From positions 1,302,001 to 1,366,000 of the forward strand of contig NZ_CP077970.1 of assembly GCF_024758505.1 (NCBI RefSeq): 64,000 nt of DNA, in the 5' to 3' direction. Of the stretch, positions 1-10,379 are shown piece after piece. Below the pieces are notes generated by a model, which saw only the letters and a list, made by a program, of their open reading frames with translations, made no database searches and had not been told where the DNA came from. Each line of letters opens with the position of its first letter. Position 1 is the stretch's first letter. This stretch comes from Bradyrhizobium arachidis. Lineage in GTDB: Bacteria; Pseudomonadota; Alphaproteobacteria; Rhizobiales; Xanthobacteraceae. The translations under genes were made by a program, and so were the position numbers.

Positions 1-1159
1 CAAACAACAGCGGGTCCGAGAGCAGCTGTGATGCTGCTTGGCGTACGCTCGGATCGAGACTCTCGTCTTCGGCCATGCGCGCCAGCTTGTCTCGTGTCAG
101 GTCACCGTTCCCGAAAAATGCGGACTGATTCTTGCTAATCGTGCCGAGCGTGTCGAGCTCGCTCTGCGTGAGATTCATGGATGATGAAGCGACTTGCAGA
201 AAGTCCTCTTTGCGGACTTTATCAATCGCACCGCCGTACAACCCCTTCCAGGCGTCCGCGTGGTCGAGGAAGTATTGTGCCGCCGCGATCACCTGGGCCG
301 GACACTTGCCCGTTTTGGCCTTGCCGTCGACGATCTGCTTGAAATCGTCCAGACTCAGAGACTTGGGCAGGTGGTCGGAATACCGGTAGAGCTCGCGCAA
401 TGCATCATTCAAGGTCATGACCGACGGTTGTCCATTTCCGGTACCATCGGATGGAATGTAGTTCTGCTCGTAGCTGTGCGCCTGCTGCTCCTGGAAATTA
501 GCCACCTGTGAGTGACTGGCGGAGAACTCGGATAGATCCTTCGCCTTGATCTTGCCCCCGCAGCGGCCGTCGCCTTGAGAGCCGATCGCATAGAAGAGCT
601 CCGGGTCCTGTCGCAATTTGTTGATCGCCTCCTTCAGATCCGGTGGCGTCGAAGGATCGTTGGCCTTATCGGCCAGCGAATCCCAACTGAGCGGGCATTG
701 ATCCTTGTGCCGGTTCAGCACGGCCACGATCTGCAGCTCGGCATCGGTAAGCGTGCCGCCGTTCCACGTGATCCTCGAGCTTGGCACCGGCTCGGCCGGC
801 ACATCAGGTGGAGGAGGAGGCGCAGCCGGCGCTGATTCCTCGGCAGGCGAGTTGGGGGACTCATCCTGCTCGGATACCTTTTCCTGCTCGGATGCCTTTT
901 CCTGCTCAAATGCCTTGTCCAATGCCTTAATTGTCGCCTTCAGATGCTCCGGCAGTTCGTCCGTCGAGTCCTGCGCCATCTGCAATTTTGACTGCCGCAG
1001 ATCCGCTGGCGTGGAGGGATCTTCGGATTTGTCTTGCGGCGAATAAAGGGACACCGCTGCCTCGAAGAGCGAAGCATCGCTTTGCCGCGACGAAGCTCCC
1101 GGAACAAGAAACTGAGTGTGATTCGAAGTGGCGGGTTGCGAGAAGTTGTTGAGTTGCAT
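1..1159 (-). CDS. nopX: NopX, type III secretion translocon protein (3' part outside window)
   Basis: The reading frame is open for 386 codons from an ATG at 1159 and runs off the left edge, so the C-terminus is missing. The N-terminal part is Gln/Asn/Ser-rich without a classical signal peptide. A Glu/Lys-rich stretch with EQEKASEQEKVSEQDE and a PAAPPPPPDVPAEP proline run follow near residues 88-120. A duplicated helical domain comes after, with motifs such as LTDAELQIVAVLNRH and TLNDALRELYRYSD. This fits NopX, the rhizobial relative of HrpF, which is secreted by the type III machine and inserts into the host membrane. A tts box lies 70 bp upstream, and the gene is divergent from the nopA-rhcV operon. 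Identification is from memory of the family. Confidence 0.88.
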   Translation of the reverse strand, partial: MQLNNFSQPATSNHTQFLVPGASSRQSDASLFEAAVSLYSPQDKSEDPSTPADLRQSKLQMAQDSTDELPEHLKATIKALDKAFEQEKASEQEKVSEQDESPNSPAEESAPAAPPPPPDVPAEPVPSSRITWNGGTLTDAELQIVAVLNRHKDQCPLSWDSLADKANDPSTPPDLKEAINKLRQDPELFYAIGSQGDGRCGGKIKAKDLSEFSASHSQVANFQEQQAHSYEQNYIPSDGTGNGQPSVMTLNDALRELYRYSDHLPKSLSLDDFKQIVDGKAKTGKCPAQVIAAAQYFLDHADAWKGLYGGAIDKVRKEDFLQVASSSMNLTQSELDTLGTISKNQSAFFGNGDLTRDKLARMAEDESLDPSVRQAASQLLSDPLLF

Positions 1160-1228
1160 TGGAGTTCATTCCCAGGGCGGATAGAGACGGCATCGGCGTC
1201 TTGAGATCAACGCTCTCATAGAGCAGCG

Positions 1229-1246
1229 AGCTTTCGAGAAGCTGAC
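1229..1246 (-). promoter_or_regulatory. tts box (TtsI binding site) upstream of nopX
   Basis: On the minus strand the sequence reads GTCAGCTTCTCGAAAGCT, matching the rhizobial tts box pattern recognised by the two-component-like activator TtsI. It lies 70 bp upstream of the nopX start and points toward it. TtsI activates T3SS genes after flavonoid/NodD induction in rhizobia. Confidence 0.85.
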
Positions 1247-1695
1247 GAATTTCAGAAGGTTCTTGTTGAGCCAGCGGCGCCCTCCTTGATTTCCCCGAGA
1301 GGGACGTACGTGGTGCGCAATGTCATCTGATTCCGCGCAGGCGCGAACATGACGCTGTTCCGACGCGGTCTGTTGAAGTATGGGACCTTCCGATCAGCCA
1401 TCGCGAATAGCCTCGTCGTGAGTTGCGGAACAATATCGCTACCGCCCCGTCGGCGAAATTTCTGACAGCTCGTGACGGGGTCTGCGCTCCGCCGCCACGA
1501 TCGAACGTCGGATCACGAGTGCGCTAACGTATGATGGATCGGGCGCCAGGACTATCTGGGGGCACCGAAGATGTTGTGGGGCTTAGGTCTCGCGGCCATT
1601 GAAAACTCGCGCGCGCTGGCAGATCCGGCGTGGGGCGGCGCTCTCGGGCTCTCATTTCAGCGCCGATATTTGTCGCCGGGTTCCTTCTCGGACTC
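1247..1695. other. Intergenic region between the divergent T3SS units
   Basis: I see no convincing gene here. The open frames that exist have no good start, ribosome site or recognisable product. The interval separates the two oppositely oriented tts boxes. Confidence 0.6.
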
Positions 1696-1713
1696 GTCAG
1701 CTTCTCGACAGCT
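1696..1713 (+). promoter_or_regulatory. tts box upstream of nopA
   Basis: GTCAGCTTCTCGACAGCT differs at one base from the tts box facing nopX. It sits 76 bp before the nopA-like start and faces rightward. It probably drives nopA, nopC, rhcD and the genes up to rhcV. Confidence 0.85.
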
Positions 1714-1788
1714 AATGCCACTAGCTAAGCAATGTGGATCGCTCGTCGGCGATGCCACCTTTTTCGGAACTGAAGTGGGAAGCACCAG

Positions 1789-1974
1789 ATGTCCGGCGCA
1801 ATCGAAGGCGTGTCTCGCACCAATTTGGCGAGCGACGGTCCTCAATCTGCAGATCAGCGTCAAGAATTAGAATCAGCGTTTGGTTCGGTTGTTGGGTTGG
1901 TTACGATCCAAATGATGGAACGAAACATGGCGAATCTTCACGAAGCCGTGACTGAAACAGAAGAGGATGCCTGA
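1789..1974 (+). CDS. nopA: NopA-like small type III pilus/needle subunit
   Basis: This encodes a 61-residue protein with a polar N-terminus (SGAIEGVSRTNLASDG) and a helical C-terminal half containing VVGLVTIQMMERNMANLHEA. A GGGAAG ribosome site lies about 6 nt before the ATG. It is the first gene behind the rightward tts box and is followed by a nopC-like gene and rhcD. That is the arrangement I know for rhizobial nopA, whose short product forms the extracellular pilus. The size, fold type and position support the call; sequence similarity could not be tested here. Confidence 0.62.
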   Translation: MSGAIEGVSRTNLASDGPQSADQRQELESAFGSVVGLVTIQMMERNMANLHEAVTETEEDA

Positions 1975-2008
1975 CGCCGAATAGTTCGACGTCAGGAGGA
2001 GAGTCGCC

Positions 2009-2083
2009 ATGGATGGCGGCAGATACAAGCGGAAGGTGAAACGATATGGTCAACAAAGTTGGTTCTGGCTCTCATGGTGCTGA
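2009..2083 (+). CDS. Possible 24-codon leader ORF overlapping the nopC start
   Basis: The best Shine-Dalgarno in this stretch (AGGAGGAGA at about 1993-2001) does not serve the nopC-like start. It lies in front of an ATG at 2009 that opens 24 codons ending with TGA at 2081, overlapping the nopC start at 2046 in another frame. Its translation could couple nopA and nopC expression, or the ORF could be fortuitous. The peptide resembles nothing I know. Confidence 0.25.
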   Translation: MDGGRYKRKVKRYGQQSWFWLSWC

Positions 2084-2360
2084 TCATGGCGTCGATGAAA
2101 GCAAGGCTGAGAATAAGTCCGCGGGCGACAAGTCCAAGGACGCGGCCGATAAGTCGAATAATGGTAGCAAGGCGGCTACGGGGGCATCGGGCGCTGGGAC
2201 TGTGGCCGAGAAGGTTGGTGGTGCCGCCACTTTCGAGGCGCTCATCGCAGAGCTGAAGGCTGTTAACCAGCAAGCCATGATGCAAGACATACGGCTGCGT
2301 TCATTGTCGACCGAGCTCTCGAGCGAGAGGAAGGCGGCGAGCGAGCGTGTCAACGGCTAG
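2046..2360 (+). CDS. nopC: NopC-like type III secreted protein
   Basis: This encodes 104 residues. The first ~60 are disordered and rich in Ser, Asp, Lys and Asn (KSAGDKSKDAADKSNNGS). A helical C-terminus follows, with FEALIAELKAVNQQAMMQDI. A GGAAGGTGA ribosome site is at suitable distance. Lying between the nopA-like gene and rhcD under the same tts box, it is best interpreted as NopC, a small rhizobial secreted protein. A transcription terminator follows at once. The call is mostly positional; a different small Nop protein is possible. Confidence 0.55.
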   Translation: MVNKVGSGSHGADHGVDESKAENKSAGDKSKDAADKSNNGSKAATGASGAGTVAEKVGGAATFEALIAELKAVNQQAMMQDIRLRSLSTELSSERKAASERVNG

Positions 2361-2366
2361 CGTTGG

Positions 2367-2396
2367 AAAAGCGGGGCAGTCCTTGCTCCGCTTTTT
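2367..2396 (+). terminator. Intercistronic terminator-like hairpin after nopC
   Basis: AAAAGCGGGGCA and TGCTCCGCTTTT form a stem with one internal mismatch around a 5-nt loop, followed by a T run. It would let most transcripts stop after the small nop genes, leaving lower read-through into rhcD, as suits abundant pilus subunits. Confidence 0.7.
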
Positions 2397-2439
2397 TCCG
2401 TCGTGGCGGCGAGGTCACACTAGTGCGGCTTGGAAGTGA

Positions 2440-3381
2440 GTGGTGCGGCAATCGCCTGCCCCCGCTCCTCTTGGTTCGTGGGGATTATCCGTGAATGAGG
2501 CCGCCTCCTTCCATTTCGAGGTGCTATCGGGACTTTATGCTGGTCTAAGCGGAAAAGCAGCTGGCCGAGCCAGTCTTATCGGCAGTGGCTTCGACGCAGA
2601 TATGATCTTCGTCGAACAAGAGCTTGAGCCGCATCACCTTCGTGTCACCCTCGTTGGCAACTCGATCGAGATCGAGGCCCTTGCAGCCATAAGCACTTCG
2701 GCGGGCGAGGGGCAGGTTGCCGCAGGCGAACGCGTTGTTCATTCCCTTCCCGTCGTCGTTCACGCGGGCGCGATGTCTATTCGCTGGTCGATGCAGAATG
2801 CGGTCGTCGACAGTTCGGTCGGCCTATCGCGCGCTTCGATCTCGGCGCTGGCCATCGTGTTGATCGGGGTTGTAGCGATCGGCGCTTTCTCGACCGTTTT
2901 CTTCAAGGTCAGCGCGGGTGTACAGAGCGCCAATGCGCCGCCTGCCGCCGAGCTTGCACCCAAGCTGCGTATCGTTCGGCCGAATGATCGGCATGCCCAA
3001 GACGCAGCCGAGCTGTTGAAACAGGAAGTTGTTAAGGCGGGCCTGCTCGATATCAGGGTCGGTTCTGGGCCAGGCTTTGTCAGTGCTGAGGGAACCGTCA
3101 CACCTGCAACCCTTGCGAAGTGGCAGGAGCTCCAACAACGGTTCGATGGTCATACAAATGGCGCGCTAACGCTGGTAAACGGCGTGCTGGTCAAGGAGGA
3201 TAAGCAGCCATCCGCAATCCCTCTCGAGGCCGTTTGGCGGGGAGAGCAGCCCTATCTGCTTATCGGTGGACAGAAATATTTCGTCGGTGCTCTGTTGGCT
3301 GACGGATGGTCGGTTGATCGAATTGAGGAGGGGCGTGTGCTGCTAAGTCGGAATGGCCGTTTTGCTGCCCTCGCCTACTAG
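2440..3381 (+). CDS. rhcD: RhcD/SctD, inner-membrane ring protein of the T3SS
   Basis: A protein of 313 residues from a GTG start (a GTG at 2491 is an alternative). Residues ~25-115 look like the cytoplasmic FHA-like YscD domain (FEVLSGLYAGLSG...HHLRVTLVGNSIEIE). One membrane helix lies near 135-155 (LAIVLIGVVAIGAFSTVFF). A periplasmic part with BON-like ring-building segments follows (VKAGLLDIRVGSGPGFVSAEGTV). This is the SctD layout: SctD and SctJ form the inner-membrane rings. It precedes a TPR gene and rhcV, as in other rhizobial T3SS clusters. Confidence 0.85.
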   Translation: MVRQSPAPAPLGSWGLSVNEAASFHFEVLSGLYAGLSGKAAGRASLIGSGFDADMIFVEQELEPHHLRVTLVGNSIEIEALAAISTSAGEGQVAAGERVVHSLPVVVHAGAMSIRWSMQNAVVDSSVGLSRASISALAIVLIGVVAIGAFSTVFFKVSAGVQSANAPPAAELAPKLRIVRPNDRHAQDAAELLKQEVVKAGLLDIRVGSGPGFVSAEGTVTPATLAKWQELQQRFDGHTNGALTLVNGVLVKEDKQPSAIPLEAVWRGEQPYLLIGGQKYFVGALLADGWSVDRIEEGRVLLSRNGRFAALAY

Positions 3382-3418
3382 ATGTTCGAAAGCTTCGGAA
3401 GGAAACTAGGAGAGCGTC

Positions 3419-3958
3419 ATGTCAAAGCTGTCCCGCCACGATGTCAGGCCTGGCACTGCTTCGCAGAGACTCGATGAGCCCCATCATGCGCCGGGCATCG
3501 AGCCAACCATTCGCCAACTCAACAAGGCTGAGATCGACAGTCCTCGTGCAAACGGCGAGAAGGATCACGCGTCGGCTCGGCGGGAACTGAACGCGTCATA
3601 TTTGTCGCTGGATGCAGCGATCGAAGCCGTGTTGGAGGCCAAAGACATTGATGCAGTCGGGCGCGCCGGTCTCAACAAGATGCGCAGCCGCATTAATGAG
3701 GTCGACTCACGCGCAGGTCTGGCGTCGCTTCATGGGCGCGATATTGCGCATGATCTCTTCGCCTTCGTCACGCCACGGCTGCGCAATCCGGACATGCTGC
3801 GGGCAGAGCCGTACGGTATTCTCCTGGAACGTCTCGCCTCTAAGCTCGCGGCCCCGTCTGCGGATTCGGTGGCCCGCGAAGGTATCGTCGTCCTGCAGCA
3901 GGCACTGCAGTGGCTGATCCTGCTCCGGCAGAATCGGAACAGCTTGATCGAAGCCTAG
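3419..3958 (+). CDS. T3SS-cluster protein of unknown function
   Basis: This encodes 179 residues with an AGGAG ribosome site directly upstream. The first ~60 residues are polar and probably disordered; the rest is predicted helical (LDAAIEAVLEAKDIDAVGRAGLNK and VLQQALQWLILLRQNR). No membrane segment or signal peptide is visible. It lies 37 bp after rhcD and 2 bp before the TPR gene, so it is certainly part of the T3SS operon. I do not recognise the family; a chaperone or sorting-platform role is only a guess. Confidence 0.75.
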   Translation: MSKLSRHDVRPGTASQRLDEPHHAPGIEPTIRQLNKAEIDSPRANGEKDHASARRELNASYLSLDAAIEAVLEAKDIDAVGRAGLNKMRSRINEVDSRAGLASLHGRDIAHDLFAFVTPRLRNPDMLRAEPYGILLERLASKLAAPSADSVAREGIVVLQQALQWLILLRQNRNSLIEA

Positions 3959-3960
3959 CC

Positions 3961-4404
3961 ATGGTCAACTCCGATGGAGTGCAGTCGACAACAGAGGTTT
4001 CGAAAGCCGGTAACGTCTCGCTGAGTTCCGGGCAGGAGCGCGATTTGCTCTGCGCCCTTTCCTATCTTCATCTTGCATGCGGGCAGCGAGCACAATCCGT
4101 AGCTCTCTTGCGGCTCATCGTCCGCAACAATTCCCGAGACGTCGATCTGCTACGGATTCTCGCCTACGCCCTCATCTCGGAGGGCCTCGGCGATGAAGCA
4201 CTGCCGATCCTGGATAGACTTGACACGCTAGATGACGATCCGTCTTCGCGCATCCCTTTGATGCTTTTACGTAGCCATGCCTTGCGGCAGGCCGGCCGCA
4301 TGGACGAGGCGCGCGCGGTTTTCCAAAACTATGTTTCGCTGCGTGCCGGCACGGTTCTTAACGACCAACAATCAGAAGGACTCCATGACCAACGTCCTGC
4401 GTGA
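3961..4404 (+). CDS. Small TPR protein of the T3SS cluster (Y4yS-like)
   Basis: This encodes 147 residues made of about three TPR-type helical pairs (ALSYLHLACGQRAQSVALLR, LRILAYALISEGLGDEALPI, LLRSHALRQAGRMDEARAVF). Such small TPR proteins act as T3SS chaperones for needle or export components; in NGR234-type clusters the equivalent next to rhcV is y4yS. The ATG is 2 bp after the preceding stop. The 3' end overlaps the rhcV start by 20 bp, indicating translational coupling. Confidence 0.75.
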   Translation: MVNSDGVQSTTEVSKAGNVSLSSGQERDLLCALSYLHLACGQRAQSVALLRLIVRNNSRDVDLLRILAYALISEGLGDEALPILDRLDTLDDDPSSRIPLMLLRSHALRQAGRMDEARAVFQNYVSLRAGTVLNDQQSEGLHDQRPA

Positions 4405-6493
4405 CATCATTGTGCGCGCGTCGGCCAACTCCGATTTGATGGTTGCGTTGATGCTGCTTCTGACGATCAGCATGATGATCATGCCGATTCCGATAGTAGC
4501 GATCGATACGCTCATTGGCTTCAATCTGGGCTTCGCCATACTGCTGTTGATGGTTGCGCTCTATATCAGCACGCCGCTTGAGTTCTCGTCCTTGCCGAGC
4601 GTCATTCTGATCTCGACAGTATTCCGTCTGGCGCTCACCATCTCGACGACGCGATTAATCTTGGCCGAGGGGGATGCTGGCAGCATCATTCACACGTTCG
4701 GTGACTTCGTCATATCGGGAAATATCGTCGTCGGCATTGTCATATTCTTGGTCGTGACCATGGTGCAATTCATCGTCGTCGCCAAGGGCGCTGAACGGGT
4801 GGCGGAGGTGGCGGCCCGCTTCACGCTCGATGCTCTGCCCGGCAAGCAGATGGGGATCGACGCGGAGCTGCGCAATGGCCATATCGATCAGAACGAGGCC
4901 CGTAACCGGCGCGCGACATTAGAGAAAGAAAGCCAGCTTTATGGGGCCATGGACGGCGCCATGAAATTCGTGAAGGGCGATGCCATCGCAGGGTTGGTGG
5001 TTATCTGCATCAATATGCTGGGTGGGGTCACCATTGGCCTGCTCTCCAAGGGCATGACTTTCGGGGAAGCGCTCCAACAGTATACCCTGCTGACGATAGG
5101 TGATGCGCTCATTTCACAGATTCCCTCGCTCCTGCTATCGATTACAGCCGGAACGATCATCACTCGCGTCAATGGGGTTGCCAAGCTCAATCTTGGTACC
5201 GATATCGTCAACCAGCTCACGGCCAATCCTCACGCATTGCGATTGGCTGCCGGCGTCTTGGTTGTAATGGGGGCCATTCCAGGTTTCCCGCTCCCCGTCT
5301 TCCTCGTTCTCGCCGCGGTCTTTGTGGCCGCGAGCTTTGCCGACGGTATGGTCCACAGCGCCAAGAAGAGCGCTGATGTCTCTAGCCCGGCCACCGCTCA
5401 GCCTCCCAAGCAAACCGTGCCTGCGGAGGCACTTCCAATCGCGTTATTCCTCGCACCAAGTCTGATACAGTCGATCGACAAAGACGAATTGCAACAGCAC
5501 ATTGCGCGCGTTTCGGGATTGGTCTCAGCTGATCTGGGCATCACGATTCCGCGCATCCCCGTCGAGGTCGACGAGCGTTTGCCAGCGTCACAGTTCAGGG
5601 TGGATGTCGAGGGCGTGCCGGTCGACCAGGATTTAGTTGATCCAACGCAGCTCGCGCTCAATGATGATTTGGCCAACATTGAACTCAGCGGCATCCCGTT
5701 CCGGCATGACCCGGAGACGGACAAAATCTGGATCGAACAAAGCAATGCACCGGCTCTCAAGGCAGCCGGCATCGGGCACCGCCGTCCCGTTGAAATTCTG
5801 GCTTTGCGCGTGCATGCGGCATTGACCCGCTATGCACAGTGCCTGGTGGGTATCCAGGAGACGCGCCAATTGCTGGCCCGAATGGAGGCGGAGTATTCCG
5901 ATCTGGTGAAGGAGGTTTTACGTACGACCCCGATTCCTAAGGTCGCCGATGTCCTGCGGCGCCTTTTGGACGAGGGAATTCCGATCCGAAATACCCGGCT
6001 GGTTTTGGAAGCATTGGCCGAATGGAGTGGACGAGAACAAAACGCCGTCTTGCTCACGGAATATGTTCGCTCCGGTTTGAAGCGGCAGATCTGCTACCGC
6101 TATGCCAACGCACACCGCGTCGTGCCCGTCTTTATCATCGAACGTCAAACTGAGGAGATCGTGCGCAGCGCGGTGCGCGATACTGCCAAAGGACCCTACC
6201 TGGTTTTGACCGAGGGACAAAGCGAAGCGCTGCTGTCAAAGATGCGTCAGATCAATTCGAACAGAAGTCCAGGGCAGACGCAACCCGTTATCCTTGCTTC
6301 GATGGATGTACGACGCTTTGTCCGTGGTTTTCTCACCCGCAATGGGATCGACCTTGCTGTTCTATCCTATCAGGACCTTGCCTCGGACTTCACAATCCAG
6401 CCCGTTGGATCGATCACACTGACAGCTGCGAAGGACAAGGCTCCCTCGGAGCAACTTCGCAACATGCTGGCGACAGCCGACTCACCGGCTTAG
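4385..6493 (+). CDS. rhcV: RhcV/SctV, major export-gate protein of the T3SS
   Basis: A protein of 702 residues. The N-terminal ~330 residues contain about eight membrane helices and the FHIPEP-family signature (IDTLIGFNLGFAILLLMVAL, FRLALTISTTRLIL, RFTLDALPGKQMGID). A linker and a ~350-residue cytoplasmic domain follow; in the family this domain forms a nonameric ring. SctV passes substrates into the export channel. An AAGGA site supports the ATG at 4385. The length agrees with other SctV proteins and I see no frameshift. Confidence 0.95.
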   Translation: MTNVLRDIIVRASANSDLMVALMLLLTISMMIMPIPIVAIDTLIGFNLGFAILLLMVALYISTPLEFSSLPSVILISTVFRLALTISTTRLILAEGDAGSIIHTFGDFVISGNIVVGIVIFLVVTMVQFIVVAKGAERVAEVAARFTLDALPGKQMGIDAELRNGHIDQNEARNRRATLEKESQLYGAMDGAMKFVKGDAIAGLVVICINMLGGVTIGLLSKGMTFGEALQQYTLLTIGDALISQIPSLLLSITAGTIITRVNGVAKLNLGTDIVNQLTANPHALRLAAGVLVVMGAIPGFPLPVFLVLAAVFVAASFADGMVHSAKKSADVSSPATAQPPKQTVPAEALPIALFLAPSLIQSIDKDELQQHIARVSGLVSADLGITIPRIPVEVDERLPASQFRVDVEGVPVDQDLVDPTQLALNDDLANIELSGIPFRHDPETDKIWIEQSNAPALKAAGIGHRRPVEILALRVHAALTRYAQCLVGIQETRQLLARMEAEYSDLVKEVLRTTPIPKVADVLRRLLDEGIPIRNTRLVLEALAEWSGREQNAVLLTEYVRSGLKRQICYRYANAHRVVPVFIIERQTEEIVRSAVRDTAKGPYLVLTEGQSEALLSKMRQINSNRSPGQTQPVILASMDVRRFVRGFLTRNGIDLAVLSYQDLASDFTIQPVGSITLTAAKDKAPSEQLRNMLATADSPA

Positions 6494-6515
6494 CAGTCGA
6501 TTTGAGAAGGGCCGC

Positions 6516-6737
6516 ATGAATTCACGTCGGAAAACAGTCCCAACGCACTTGCGTTCATTTTGTCCGCTCTCCTGCTTGGCTCTCCTCGCTATTCTGGGGC
6601 TCGGAGGCTGCGCCAGCTGGGATAGACCTGCTCTTCAAGTGCAGGAGACGCCGTCGCCAAAATTGCTCGGCGCCAAAGATATCGATCCCGCTATGCGCCA
6701 ACGCATCGATCGCGCAATCGGCCGGAATTCTGACTAG
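6516..6737 (+). CDS. Small lipoprotein at the end of the T3SS operon
   Basis: This encodes 73 residues with a GAAGGG ribosome site. A basic start and a hydrophobic stretch (CLALLAILGLGGCAS) end in an LGGC lipobox, so it should be lipidated on Cys and exported by Sec. The mature part is only ~40 residues, ending DIDPAMRQRIDRAIGRNSD. It lies 22 bp behind rhcV and is probably co-transcribed. The function is unknown. Confidence 0.7.
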   Translation: MNSRRKTVPTHLRSFCPLSCLALLAILGLGGCASWDRPALQVQETPSPKLLGAKDIDPAMRQRIDRAIGRNSD

Positions 6738-6808
6738 AGGCTTTGCGCGACGCGTTGAGGCAGAAAACCGCGGAATGTCGATCGCTGTAGGTCGTCCCGA
6801 CGCTAAAT

Positions 6809-7000
6809 CTATTCGCGCGCGGCGAGTTCAACGATCACTGCCGCGTCGAGAACCCTGCCGGCAAGGTCCTTGATTAGGACCTGGTTCCCAGATTCGGCGA
6901 GCTCATTGGCCTTGGCGAGAGCCTGCTTTGCGGAGGAGGCGACGACCACGATGGCACCGTTGCCGTTTTTCGAATACACCTGATATCCTACGTCGCTCAT
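6809..7000 (-). CDS. Conserved-looking small protein, function unknown
   Basis: This encodes 63 residues. I chose the ATG at 7000 because GAGGGGG stands 4 nt upstream; a longer frame to 7096 lacks a ribosome site. The protein has a beta-alpha-beta look (YQVYSKNGNGAIVVVASSAKQALAKANEL, then QVLIKDLAGRVLDAAVI), resembling small single-domain proteins of rhizobia. It is convergent with the T3SS operon. Confidence 0.6.
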   Translation of the reverse strand: MSDVGYQVYSKNGNGAIVVVASSAKQALAKANELAESGNQVLIKDLAGRVLDAAVIVELAARE

Positions 7001-7388
7001 CGCCCCCTCGCTCACGATGATCTCTAGCGGCCTTCCAGATCGGCGCCTAGTGCAAACGAGCCACAGCTCGCACGTCCGGAATATATCGGGGGTCACGCGC
7101 TTGCCTGCAAAGGATCTCCTGGCCGGCCGTGGTGCGATAGAGTAGGCGCGTCGAAAAAATACAGCAGTCCCTCCAGAGAGGATGCCTCCTCAGTAACGGC
7201 TTCACGCTTAAATTTTCATTTTGATCGGATCGTTGTTCGCCGGCCTCGTGGATTTGTAGTGAACGGTGCTGTAGCTGCGCGGAACCGAAGGTCACTGTTC
7301 TTGCAGCCCGCGAGGTGCGGGAAACGATCTTGGCTAAAATAGCTCAAACGATAGAAGCGACGCAGAGCAAGGGAAGGAGCGAGCAAAG
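7001..7388. other. Intergenic region
   Basis: I find no supportable gene between the small protein gene and the groEL terminator. The open frames here have no ribosome site and no recognisable product. Confidence 0.6.
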
Positions 7389-7416
7389 AAAACCCCGGCA
7401 TTGCTGCCGGGGTTTT
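7389..7416 (-). terminator. groESL terminator
   Basis: A perfect 12-bp stem (AAAACCCCGGCA with TGCCGGGGTTTT) closes a 4-nt loop, 33 bp past the groEL stop. T runs lie on both sides, so it can act in either direction. Confidence 0.9.
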
Positions 7417-7449
7417 CCGCATTTTGCGGTTCGCGTGAAGGCGGCAGAA

Positions 7450-9159
<1,710 letters not shown>

Positions 9160-9187
9160 TCAGGGGTGAGCGATGCGAGCGATGGAA

Positions 9188-9502
9188 TTAGGCGGCCTTC
9201 TTGCTCGAAGACACGTCGGTGAGAACGCCCATGATGTCGCTCTCCTTCATGATCAACAGCTCCTGGCCGTCGACCTTGACCTCGGTGCCCGACCACTTGC
9301 CGAACAGCACGCGGTCGCCGACCTTCACGTCGATCGGGATCAACTTGCCAGCCTCGTCACGGCCGCCCGGGCCGACGGCGATGATTTCACCCTGCGAGGG
9401 CTTTTCCTTGGCTGTGTCTGGAATGATAATGCCGCCAGCGGACTTCTCTTCGGCGTCGACGCGCTTGACAACGACGCGGTCGTGAAGTGGACGGAAATTC
9501 AT
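9188..9502 (-). CDS. groES: GroES co-chaperonin
   Basis: A protein of 104 residues with the family start [14 protein letters not shown], the mobile loop region [20 protein letters not shown], and the core [16 protein letters not shown]. It caps the GroEL ring. AGGAGG lies 5 nt before the ATG. It is the first gene of the groESL operon. No CIRCE element (paired GCACTC/GAGTGC) was found upstream, so HrcA control is not indicated. Confidence 0.97.
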   Translation of the reverse strand: MNFRPLHDRVVVKRVDAEEKSAGGIIIPDTAKEKPSQGEIIAVGPGGRDEAGKLIPIDVKVGDRVLFGKWSGTEVKVDGQELLIMKESDIMGVLTDVSSSKKAA

Positions 9503-9541
9503 GCAGTCCTCCTAAGTATTTGCACGAGTAGACGGTCCTGA

Positions 9542-9553
9542 ATTGCTAGCAAT
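9542..9553. promoter_or_regulatory. 12-bp palindrome upstream of groES
   Basis: ATTGCTAGCAAT is a perfect palindrome 40 bp upstream of the groES start. It could be an operator, but no known groESL regulator matches it and its function is unknown. Confidence 0.3.
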
Positions 9554-9668
9554 CGAGGCCCGCGAGTGCCAGCGCAGCTGAAATAGGACAGGGTTTTTCG
9601 GGAACAAGGGTTGGTAGCAAAAAAGTTGCGCCAGCCGCCCGCACAGTGGATGCCGCTGAAGGCAGCGC

Positions 9669-10379
9669 TCATGACGTTGGTGTCAATGAGACAGCCCGCG
9701 TGTGGGCGGAGCGCGGATTCATTGAGACCAGCTCGGCGAATTTCTGCCACGGGCCAAGAAAGAGAAACTGGAAATTCCATAAGCGGTTTTGGCCCGAGGG
9801 GGCCGGCTCCGACAGTCCGACCAAAACGACCGAAGTCGAACCGCGTTCCTGCGGAAACCCAGTTACGCGTCCCCCGAATTCGTTGTTGTTGGCGATGTCG
9901 CCCCGATTGTTATGCCAAGCCACGCCTGCTTTGACATAGCCCAGCGTTTGTCCCCGCGAGCCGAAGCTGTAACCGACACGGGTGGCACCTGTGACAAAGG
10001 CGTTTGGACTTGCCTTGCAGGTGGCAATCACAGCGATGGCTGAGAAGGCAAGGCAGCTGTTTGTCCCATCAGAGACAGCATGGCTCCCGTCTAGTTCAGC
10101 GCCGAAAACCCAGCCATTCGTTTGCCAATTGTAGCCGATCTGGCCTCCGGCCAGGAACACAGGGGTACTGACGATGTCGCCGTAGATCGAAGGGCCGTAG
10201 GGGGCTCTGAAGGATGTCCGGCCGTAGCCACCGCCACCGTGCACGCCAATGTATCCTCCCGTCCAGCTCCAGCGTTGCGCTGAGACCTTCATCGCCGCAT
10301 TGAGATCCGCCGAACTAGCAGCGCCACATGCGAGAAGCGCAACTGTTGCCGCGCCGCAAACAAGAACTCCAGATCGCAT
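9669..10379 (-). pseudogene. Frameshifted outer-membrane beta-barrel protein (Omp25/31 type)
   Basis: The first ~165 residues are a typical small rhizobial porin-like barrel: a signal peptide (VLVCGAATVALLACGAASSA), then WTGGYIGVHGGGGYG, GGQIGYNWQTNGWVFGAELD and TRVGYSFGSRGQTLGYVKAG. After about residue 180 the sequence turns into low-complexity residues, where the final strands of the barrel should be. A different frame carries on from there. The gene therefore appears broken by a frameshift near 9840 and lacks a proper C-terminal strand. Truncated expression would probably not give a stable barrel. Confidence 0.7.

Noticed and set aside
132..1046. Several plus-strand frames across the first kilobase
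   Set aside because: They are opposite the long nopX frame and have arginine-rich or shuffled-looking products.
9510..9660. A sigma-54 (-24/-12) promoter for groESL
   Set aside because: TGGCACTCGCGGGCC resembles the motif, but the GG-to-GC spacing is one base short of TGGCAC-N5-TTGC, and no TGT-N10-ACA NifA site is visible upstream.
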